From positions 779,982 to 843,981 of the forward strand of contig CAJNDS010001147.1 of NCBI GenBank assembly GCA_905221605.1: DNA of 64,000 bases, written 5' to 3'. Below the pieces are notes generated by a model. The model ran no database searches, was not told the origin of the DNA, and saw only the letters and a list, made by a program, of their open reading frames with translations. The stretch comes from Symbiodinium natans. Taxonomy: Eukaryota; Sar; Dinophyceae; Suessiales; Symbiodiniaceae. Position 1 is the stretch's first letter. The number at the start of each line of letters is the position of its first letter. Positions 43,001-52,797 of this stretch are shown here, in pieces. Both the position numbers and the translations under genes were made by a program.

Positions 43001-45945
43001 TTGCTGCAGGGTGCCCTGGGCAACAGCTCCAACTGGACGGAGATGGTGAGCTTCAACAACACTCCGGGCAAGCGCTTGCTGCAAGGTGCCCTGGGCAACA
43101 GCTCCAACTGGACGGAGATGGTGAGCTTCAACAACACTCCGGGCAAGCGAATGCTGCAAGGTGCCCTGGGCAACAGCTCCAACTGGACGGAGATGGTGAG
43201 CTTCAACAACACTCCGGGCAAGCGCTTGCTGCAAGGTGCCTTGGGCAACAGCTCCAACTGGACGGAGATGGTGAGCTTCAACAACACTCCCGGCAAGCGC
43301 TTGCTGCAAGGTGCCCTGGGCAACAGCTCCAACTGGACGGAGATGGTGAGCTTCAACAACACTCCGGGAAAGCGCTTGCTGCAAGGCGCCCTGGGCAACA
43401 GCTCCAACTGGACGGAGATGGTGAGCTTCAACAACACTCCGGGCAAGCGCTTGCTGCAAGGTGGCCTGGGTAACAGTTACAACTTGACGGAGATGGTGAG
43501 CTTCAACAACACTCCGGGCAAGCGCTTGCTGCAAGGTACACTGGGCAACAGTTCCAACTGGACGGAGATGGTGAGCTTCAACAACACTCCGGGCAAGCGC
43601 TTGCTGCAAGGTACCCTGGGCAACAGCTCCAACTGGACGGAGATGGTGAGCTTCAACAACACTCCGGGAAAGCGCTTGCTGCAAGGTGCCCTGGGCAACA
43701 GCTCCAACTGGACGGAGATGGTGAGCTTCAACAACACCCCGGGCAAGCGCTTGCTGCAAGGTGCCTTGGGCAACAGCTCCAACTGGACGGAGATGGTGAG
43801 CTTCAACAACACTCCAGGCAAGCGCTTGCTGCAAGGTGCCCTGGGCAACAGCTCCAACTGGACGGAGATGGTGAGCTTCAACAACACTCCGGGCAAGCGC
43901 TTGCTGCAAGGTGCCCTGGGCAACAGTTCCAACTGGACGGAGATGGTGAGCTTCAACAACACTCCGGGCAAGCGCTTGCTGCAAGGTACCCTGGGCAACA
44001 GCTCCAACTGGACGGAGATGGTGAGCTTCAACAACACTCCGGGCAAGCGCTTGCTGCAAGGTGCCCTGGGCAACAGCTCCAACTGGACGGAGATGTTGAG
44101 CTTCAACAACACACCGGCCAAGCGCTTGCTGCAAGGTGCCCTGGGCAACAGCTCCAACTGGACGGAGATGGTGAGCTTCAACAACACTCTGGGCAACAGC
44201 TCCCGCGTGGCGCAGCATTCTGAAGGTCGATTCCTTCAGCGCCGGGAAGGGAGCACTGAGTCTTTGCCTTTTCGCGTTTTTCGTAGCCTCGGGCTGATGT
44301 GAGCATTGTGCGTATCTCGCGTCATCTCTCGGTCTGTGCAGCGTCCATACTTTATCGTTGCCACAGTGAGCGAAGACGAACACAGAGATTTTCGCCTAAT
44401 TCACACGTTTTGGCAGCATTTGGCAGCGTACATACACTTACGCTTTCCGCCGCCTAGACGCTGAGTCTCCTGTTTCTGCACTGGATGACATTTTTGAGAA
44501 TTTCGCCTGCTGGCGTCGTGGGTCTTGGGCCCGCTAGGCAAAGAGGACGACGGACGCAGTGCTAGACCTTGGGCAGCTTGACATTCTTGCACCATGCCAA
44601 AGCGAGATTCAGACTCAGACGCAAGTGTTTCTGCGCAGGCCGTCATTCTGCATGGCATGTACAGCTCTTCGATGCCTTTCCAGCGATATTGCCGCGGCTG
44701 GAGCAAAAGAGCCGAGCAAGATTTGTCACGACACAGCTCCAATGACCATAGATGCTCATGATATATGGATATGGCCCTTTTTTTCAGTTTGGCTGTTGGA
44801 TCGCGATCCTGGAAGGTCCTGCAGCTGAGCACATCCTTCGCCCGGACACTGCCTCAGCTCATGTGACTGTAGGATTCGTGTTATTTCTGGTGCCGGGGGA
44901 CATACAGTACCTATTTTAGGAATCCCGGCATGAGTGTCCTTCTGGTTTCATAACAGGCCCATGGATCCTGTCTTGCGAGGGTTGCATATATGGCCCTGCA
45001 GAAGCGCAGTCCCTTGCGCGGCTTCGTACGGGGCGCCTCAAGACTTGGATCGTTTGTTCGTGCAATCCCTGGTGTCTTCCGAGGCCAGTTGCCCCATGTT
45101 GCTCCAACAGCATTTGGCAATGGGAGAACGAGGCGTGCAGCGGTTGTGCAGCGTTTCAGAGCAAGTTTTGCTTCACGTGCTTGCAGAAACGGAGCTCATC
45201 TTACTTGCGAGGGTCTCCAGCCTCCAAAAGCGGGATCCCAGATAAGAACGACAAGACTGCAGGATTTCGCGGCCTTGATGAATCTTGATGATGGGTCTTG
45301 CTTTGTTGGGGTGGGGATAGGTAAAACTTGTCGCCCTTAACGGCCTGAACACCCAAAGGTATAAGTCAGGTACTCGAGAGATACTCTTTCAACTCTCTTT
45401 TTTGTTACGGACTTTGATGCCTTTGCAGTCCCGGCGGGTTTTCGTGTTTACTTGGGCTTGCGAGGCTCGTGGAAGTTTGGAGTGTCGCGGCTTGTCTGAC
45501 TCTCGTAAGCTGAGGAGCTGTTGGTTCAACGCTTTGGGAATCTTGCGTGAGAGGAGCGCTCCGAATGGGAGGTTCTGATGGATCACCCTTCTTTTCGTTT
45601 TGTTGTTTCACCTGCGCATAGGCTGGAGTTTGCGAGCAGTGTTCCCCTTCCAAGCTCGCGCGGCGTCGAAGGAATACACTCAACATCGGGAGGTTGGGCC
45701 GCGATCCTTCGGGATTTCATCTTGTGCACATGACTTTGGACAGCGCGAGGCGAACGCCAAAACGTAAATCTTTACTCGGGGCACGACCTGTCCCAAAAAC
45801 ACCTTCACTCTTCCATCGTATACCCCAATTCCTTCAGTCCAAATTTCTCGAAATGGAAAAGCCACTGTCAAGCTTAGATGTCGTTCTGTGCAAGGCCACA
45901 TGGTCTTTGGCAAGCTGGCATCCGCCTTGCGCTGAACTGCCCGTC
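40011..45945 (+). repeat. Tandem array unit 3 (class B)
   Basis: Class B units carry GCTAGTGGTTCCGCCTGCCG and about 70 further bases (CAGATCAGGCCTCTCGGGGC) upstream of the gene, and GGATGCCTCTGCTGAACTTC just before the acceptor. The 3' spacer lacks about 45 bases near 45655. Confidence 0.95.
41045..44302 (+). pseudogene. Secreted 25-residue-repeat protein, unit 3 (frameshifts and a scrambled block)
   Basis: Starts MLPILAALIAVAGAQA behind ACCGCC. It is about 40 repeats long. Frame is lost at about 41580 (CCCTGCAACAG for CCCTGGGCAACAG, with further missing bases after it) and regained at about 42340 through an extra T (AACTTGGACGG), so the two changes compensate and the ends are in the same frame. 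At 42487-42630 the repeats are scrambled: short pieces rejoin at AAGCGCTTGCTGCA with spacings well under 75 bp. One late repeat is GGLGNSYNLTEM, shared with unit 4. Tail normal. Confidence 0.8.
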
Positions 45946-48900
45946 CTGGCTCCCAAGCTTTGGCCTTAGGCTGGTTCGGGTTGAGCTGTTACAGATTCTG
46001 AAGGTTTTCTGGGTTGAAGGGTGTGGGGATTCAGTGCCATGGTGCTATGCGGTTTCAGACTTGCCGCGTGTTCTCTATTGTACATGAGACTACGAGCAGG
46101 ATTTTCTCATGTACTCTTGCGTGGCTTCGGCTGCGTGGGCTTACAGGGCTTGCAGTACAGCCGGCCTTCCGCAAGATGAGGGCGTGAGTGATGAGGAGGG
46201 AGAAGTGCCGTGGCTCGCGAGAATTTTAGACAAGCTTCGGGCAACAAGGATGTGGAGGGGTGCACACAGGGGATCGGCGTCAATCGGCGTGAGACCACGT
46301 GCAATGTCCAAGAGCTCTATATCGTCTTCCTTCATCGAATATGTATTCAATGCATTCGCAGTTACGTAAATACAGATCTCACGAAAGGCCACGGAACTTC
46401 GGTGTTTTTGTTTGCTAGTGGTTCCGCCTGCCGTCGCCCTTCAAACAGCTGCAGCAAAGCCAGCAAACAGATCAGGCCTCTCGGGGCGCTGCAAGGAGCA
46501 TTCCGGGGCACAAGGCCTTGGGCAGCCGCATGCCTTGGAGCAGGCCTGGTTGCTGTTCTTACGCATTGCTTTCGACTTAAGCTACGTTCTCGAAGTAAGA
46601 AGGGAGAGAGAGAAGGGACTGCACTTTATCATGTAGGCGATTTGTGTTCCTCTGCCTTTTTTCAGAACTTCGGTTTCTTGGTCATGCAGGGTGACATGCG
46701 GCATGCCAAGTATCTCGCTTTTTCAGGATGCCTCTGCTGAACTTCCGACGCAGTTTTTGCTTTGCAGCTTACAGTCCTGAGAAGAAGCTACGTCAAGTTC
46801 ACCGCCATGCTGCCAATTCTAGCAGCTCTGATTGCGGTGGCCGGAGCCCAGGCCACTCTGAGCAATGCCACGAGTTCGCGAGTGCTGCAAGGTTCCCTGG
46901 GCAACGGCTCCAACTGGACGGAGATGGTGAGCTTCAACAACACTCCGGGCAAGCGCTTGCTGCAAGGTACCCTGAGCAACAGCTCCAACTGGACGGAGAT
47001 GGTGAGCTTGAACAACACTCCGGGCAAGCGCTTGCTGCAAGGTACCCTGAGCAACAGCTCCAACTGGACGGAGATGGTGAGCTTCAACAACACTCCGGGC
47101 AAGCGCTTGCTGCAAGGTTCCCTGGGCAACGGCTCCAACTGGACGGAGATGGTGAGCTTCAACAACACTCCGGGCAAGCGCTTGCTGCAAGGTGCCCTGG
47201 GCAACAGCTCCAACTGGACGGAGATGGTGAGCTTCAACAACACTCCCGGCAAGCGCTTGCTGCAAGGTGCCCTGGGCAACAGCTCCAACTGGACGGAGAT
47301 GGTGAGCTTCAACAACACTCCGGGCAAGCGCTTGCTGCAAGGTACCCTGAGCAACAGCTCCAACTGGACGGAGATGGTGAGCTTCAACAACACTCCGGGT
47401 AAGCGCTTGCTGCAAGGTGCCCTGGGCAACAGCTCCAACTGGACGGAGATGGTGAGCTTCAACAACACTCCGGGCAAGCGCTTGCTGCAAGGTGCCCTGG
47501 GCAACAGCTCCAACTGGACGGAGATGGTGAGCTTCAACAACCCTCCGGGCAAGCGCTTGCTGCAAGGTGCCCTGGGCAACAGCTCCAACTGGACGGAGAT
47601 GGTGAGCTTCAACAACAAGCGCTTGCTGCAAGGTACCCTGGGCAACAGCTCCAACTGGACGGAGATGGTGAGCTTCAACAACACTCCGGGCAAGCGCTTG
47701 CTGCAAGGTACCCTGAGCAACAGCTCCAACTGGACGGAGATGGTGAGCTTCAACAACACTCCGGGTAAGCGCTTGCTGCAAGGTGCCCTGGGCAACAGCT
47801 CCAACTGGACGGAGATGGTGAGCTTCAACAACACTCCGGGCAAGCGCTTGCTGCAAGGTGCCCTGGGCAACAGCTCCAACTGGACGGAGATGGTGAGCTT
47901 CAACAACACTCCGGGCAAGCGCTTGCTGCAAGGTGCCCTGGGCAACAGCTCCAACTGGACGGAGATGGTGAGCTTCAACAACACTCCGGGCAAGCGCTTG
48001 CTGCAAGGTGCCCTGGGCAACAGCTCCAACTGGACGGAGATGGTGAGCTTCAACAACACTCCGGGCAAGCGCTTGCTGCAGGGTGCCCTGGGCAACAGCT
48101 CCAACTGGACGGAGATGGTGAGCTTCAACAACACTCCGGGCAAGCGCTTGCTGCAAGGTGCCCTGGGCAACAGCTCCAACTGGACGGAGATGGTGAGCTT
48201 CAACAACACTCCGGGCAAGCGCTTGCTGCAAGGTGGCCTGGGCAACAGCTCCAACTGGACGGAGATGGTGAGCTTCAACAACACTCCGGGCAAGCGCTTG
48301 CTGCAAGGTTGGGCAACAGCTCCAACTGGACGGAGATGGTGAGCTTCAACAACACCCCGGGCAAGCGCTTGCTGCAAGGTGCCCTGGGCAACAGCTCCAA
48401 CTGGACGGAGATGGTGAGCTTCAACAACACTCCGGGCAAGCGCTTGCTGCAAGGTGCCCTGGGCAACAGCTCCAACTGGACGGAGATGGTGAGCTTCAAC
48501 AACACTCCGGGCAAGCGCTTGCTGCAAGGTGCCCTGGGCAACAGCTCCAACTGGACGGAGATGGTGAGCTTCAACAACACTCCGGGCAAGCGCTTGCTGC
48601 AAGGTGCCCTGGGCAACAGCTCCAACTGGACGGAGATGGTGAGCTTCAACAACACCCCGGGCAAGCGCTTGCTGCAAGGTGCCTTGGGCAACAGCTCCAA
48701 CTGGACGGAGATGGTGAGCTTCAACAACACAACAGCTCCAACTGGACGGAGATGGTGAGCTTCAACAACACTCCGGGCAAGCGCTTGCTGCAAGGTGCCC
48801 TGGGCAACAGCTCCAACTGGACGGAGATGGTGAGCTTCAACAACACTCCGGGCAAGCGCTTGCTGCAAGGTGCCCTGGGCAACAGCTCCAACTGGACGGA

Positions 48901-51852
48901 GATGGTGAGCTTCAACACACTCGGGCAAGCGCTTGCTGCAGGTGCCCTGGGCAACAGCTCCAACTGGACGGAGATGGTGAGCTTCAACAACACTCCGGCA
49001 AGCGCTTGCTGCAAGGTGCCCTGGGCAACAGCTCCAACTGGACGGAGATGGTGAGCTTCAACAACACTCCGGGCAAGCGCTTGCTGCAAGGTGCCCTGGG
49101 CAACAGCTCCAACTGGACGGAGATGGTGAGCTTCAACAACACTCCCGGCAAGCGCTTGCTGCAAGGTGCCCTGGGCAACAGCTCCAACTGGACGGAGATG
49201 GTGAGCTTCAACAACACTCCGGGAAAGCGCTTGCTGCAAGGCGCCCTGGGCAACAGCTCCAACTGGACGGAGATGGTGAGCTTCAACAACACTCCGGGCA
49301 AGCGCTTGCTGCAAGGTGGCCTGGGTAACAGTTACAACTTGACGGAGATGGTGAGCTTCAACAACACTCCGGGCAAGCGCTTGCTGCAAGGTACACTGGG
49401 CAACAGTTCCAACTGGACGGAGATGGTGAGCTTCAACAACACTCCGGGCAAGCGCTTGCTGCAAGGTACCCTGGGCAACAGCTCCAACTGGACGGAGGTG
49501 GTGAGCTTCAACAACACTCCGGGCAAGCGCTTGCTGCAAGGTACCCTGGGCAACAGCTCCAACTGGACGGAGATGGTGAGCCTTAACAACACCCCCGGCA
49601 AGCGCTTGCTGCAGGGTGCCTTGGGCAACAGCTCCAACTGGACGGAGATGGTGAGCTTCAACAACACTCCGGGCAAGCGCTTGCTGCAAGGTGCCCTGGT
49701 CAACAGCTCCAACTGGACGGAGATGTTGAGCTTCAACAACACCCCGGGCAAGCGCTTGCTGCAAGGTGCCCTGGGCAACAGCTCCAACTGGACGGAGATG
49801 GTGAGCTTCAACAACACTCCTGGCAAGCGCTTGCTGCAAGGTGCCCTGCTCAACAGCTCCAACTGGACGGAGATGGTGAGCTTCAACAACACCCCGGGCA
49901 AGCGCTTGCTGCAAGGTGCGCTGGGCAACAGCTCCAACTGGACGGAGATGTTGAGCTTCAACAACACTCCGGGCAAGCGCTTGCTGCAAGGTGCTCTGGG
50001 CAACAGCTCCAACTGGACGGAGATGGTGAGCTTCAACAACACTCTGGGCAACAGCTCCCGCGTGGCGCAGCATTCTGAAGATCGATTCCTTCAGCGCCGG
50101 GAAGGGAGCACTGAGTCTTTGCCTTTTCGCGTTCTTCGTAGCCTCGGGCTGATGTGAGCATTGTGCGTATCTCGCGTCATCTCTCGGTCTGCGCAGCGTC
50201 CATACTTTATCGTTGCCACAGCGAGCGAAGACGAACACAGAGATTTTTCGCCTAATTCACACGTTTTGGCAGCATTTGGCAGCGTACATACACTTACGCT
50301 TTCCGCCGCCTATAGACGCTGAGTCTCCTGTTTCTGCACTGGATGACATTTTTGAGAATTTCGCCTGCTGGCGTCGTGGGTCTTGGGCCCGCTAGGCAAA
50401 GAGGACGACGGACGCACTGCTAGACCTTGGGCAGCTTGACATTCTTGCACAATGCCAAAGCGAGATTCAGACTCAGACGCAAGTGTTTCTGCGCAGGCCG
50501 TCATTCTGCATGGCATGTACAGCGCTTCGATGCCTTTCCAGCGATATTGCCGCGGCTGGAGCAAAAGAGCCGAGCAAGATTTGTCACGACACAGCTCCAA
50601 TGACCATAGATGCTCATGATATATGGATATGGCCCTTTTTTCAGTTTGGCTGTTGGATCGCGATCCTGGAAGGTCCTGCAGCTGAGCATATCCTTCGCCC
50701 GGACACTGCCTCAGCTCATGTGACTGTAGGATTCGTGGTATTTCTGGTGCCGGGGGACATACAGTACCATACAGTACCTATTTTAGGAATCCCGGCATGA
50801 GTGTCCTTCTGGTTTTTTAACAGGCCCATGGATCCTGTCTTGCGAGGGTATATGGCGCTGCAGAAGCGCAATCCCTTGCGGGCGCGGCTTCGTACGGGGC
50901 GCCTCAATCGTTTGTTCGTGCAATGCCTGGTGTCTTCCGAGGCCAGTTGCTCCATGTTGCTCCAACAGCATTTCGCAACGGGAGAACGAGGCGTGCAGCG
51001 GTTGTGCAGCGTTTCAGAGCAAGTTTTGCTTCACGTGCTTACAGAAACGGAGCTCATCTTACTTGCGAGGGTCTCCAGCCTCCAAAAGCGGGATCCCAGA
51101 TAAGAACGACAAGACTGCAGGATTTCGCGGCCTTGATGAATCTTGATGATGGGTCTTGCTTTGTTGGGGTGGGGATAGGTAAAACTTGTCGCCCTTAACG
51201 GCCTGAACACCCAAAGGTATAAGTCAGGTACTCGAGAGATACTCTTTCAACTCTCTTTTTTGTTACGGACTTTGATGCCTTTGCAGTCCCGGCGGGTTTT
51301 CGTGTTTACTTGGGCTTGCGAGGCTCGTGGAAGTTTGGAGTGTCGCGGCTTGTCTGACTCTCGTAAGCTGAGGAGCTGTTGGTTCAACGCTTTGGGAATC
51401 TTGCGTGAGAGGAGCGCTCCGAATGGGAGGTTCTGATGGATCACCCTTCTTTTCGTTTTGTTGTTTCACCTGCGCATAGGCTGGAGTTTGCGAGCAGTGT
51501 TCCCCTTCCAAGCATCAATGCAAGCAGCGAACAAGCAACAAAACAGGTCGCGCGGCGTCGAAGGAATACACTCAAAATCGGGAGGTTGGGCCGCGATCCT
51601 TCGGGATTTCATCTTGTGCACATGACTTTGGACAGCGCGAGGCGAACGCCAAAACGTAAATCTTTACTCGGGGCACGACTTGTCCCAAAAACACCTTCAC
51701 TCTTCCATCGTTTACCCCAATTCCTTCTGTCCAAATTTCTCGAAATGGAAAAGCCACTGTCAAGCTTAGATGTCATTGTGTGCAAGGCCACATGGTCTTT
51801 GGCAAGCTGGCATCCGCCTTGCGCTGAACTGCCCGTCCTGACTTCCTCTATA
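45946..51852 (+). repeat. Tandem array unit 4 (class B)
   Basis: Lacks a segment of the upstream region after GCGGTTTCAGAC (near 46060) that other units have. It carries the longest gene copy with unit 6. Confidence 0.95.
46807..50157 (+). pseudogene. Secreted 25-residue-repeat protein, unit 4 (several frameshifts)
   Basis: Starts MLPILAALIAVAGAQA; about 41 repeats. It is open for 512 codons, to about 48308, where four bases are missing (CAAGGTTGGGC). Further breaks follow: part of a repeat lost at about 48729, three single-base losses within about 35 bp near 48913-48941 that cancel each other, and one G missing at about 48997. The final frame equals the first. It shares GGLGNSYNLTEM (near 49315) with unit 3 and LVNSSNWTEMLSF (near 49690) with units 1 and 5. 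Tail normal except SEDRF for SEGRF. Confidence 0.8.
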
Positions 51853-51891
51853 GTGGTTCCCAAGCTTTGGCCTCAGGCTGGTTCGGGTTGA
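51436..51891 (+). other. Spacer ORF, 151 codons, seen in some units
   Basis: Reads MDHPSFRFVVSPAHRLEF onward through TLDSARRTPKRKSLLGARL. Longer equivalents occur at 39588-40049 and, with another start, at 56380-56847. In unit 1 (35200-35511) a single-base loss truncates it, and in units 3 and 6 deletions remove parts. This is weak evidence for a second gene; it may simply be open by chance in a recently amplified unit. Confidence 0.2.
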
Positions 51892-52744
51892 GCTGTTGCA
51901 GATTCTGAAGGTTTTCTGGGTTGAAGGGTGTGGGGATTCAGTGCCATTGTGCTATGCGGGTTCAGACTGCATGGGCCCACGTTGGGTTTAGGGTGCCATA
52001 GGCTGCCCATCGCAATTCGGTCTCGTTATGGTGTCTCGTTGTAGGACAGCCCCTCAGCGTTAGAACCGTTGGGGGTTGCTTTCCGGAATTTGTGGTGGCA
52101 GGGCTTCGGTGCTGAGATTGCTTGTTCGGGTTGGAGTCGCTTCATTGAATCCGAGGGGCGGCTTGCCGCGTGTTCTATTGTACATGAGACTACGAGCAGG
52201 ATTTTCAAATGTGCTCTTGCGTGGCTTCGGCTGCGTTGGCTTAGAGGGCTTGCAGTACAGCCGGCCTTCCGCAAGATGAGGGTGTGAGTGATGAGGAGGG
52301 AGAAGCGCCGTGGCTCGTGAGAATTTTAGGCAAGCTTCGGGCAACAAGGATGCTCAGGGGCGCAGTTCACCGCGACAGGGGATCGATAATCGGCGTGAGA
52401 CCACGTGCAAATGTCGAGCTCTATATCGTCTTCCTTCATCGAACATGCGTTCGCAGTTACGTAAATACAGAGCTCACGAAAGGCCACGGAACTTCGGTGT
52501 TTTGGTTTGCTACCTCTCGGGACAAGGCGCCTTGGGCAGCCGCATGCCCTGGAGCAGGCCTGGTTGATGTTCTTACGCGTTGCTTTCGACTTTCGCTACG
52601 TTCTCGAAGTAAGAAGGGATAGAAGGGGCGTTTTGTGTTTCTCTGCCATTTTCTTCAGAACTTGGCTACTTCAGTTCCTTGGTCATGCAGGGTGGCATGC
52701 GGCATGCCAAGCATCTCGCTTTTTCAGGAGAACTTCCGACGCAG

Positions 52745-52758
52745 TTTTTGCTTTGCAG
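52745..52758 (+). promoter_or_regulatory. Candidate trans-splice (spliced-leader) acceptor upstream of the array gene
   Basis: TTTTTGCTTTGCAG, a pyrimidine tract plus AG, lies exactly 40 bases before the ATG. It is in the same place in all seven units: AG ends at 31667, 36665 (second copy; also 36520), 41005, 46767, 52758, 57824 and 63260. In unit 7 the C of CAG is T but the AG stays. Dinoflagellate mRNAs generally receive a 22-nt spliced leader at such sites; use here is inference. Confidence 0.5.
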
Positions 52759-52797
52759 CTTACAGTCCTGAGAAGAAGCTACGTCAAGTTCGCCGCC

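Noticed and set aside
41026-43446. 806-codon minus-strand ORF and similar long antisense ORFs (e.g. 42284-44383, 46788-48677, 52779-54893)
   Set aside because: They are the mirror of the 75-bp repeat. They have no signal peptide or unique ends, and variation among repeats is synonymous in the plus GKR frame, not in theirs.
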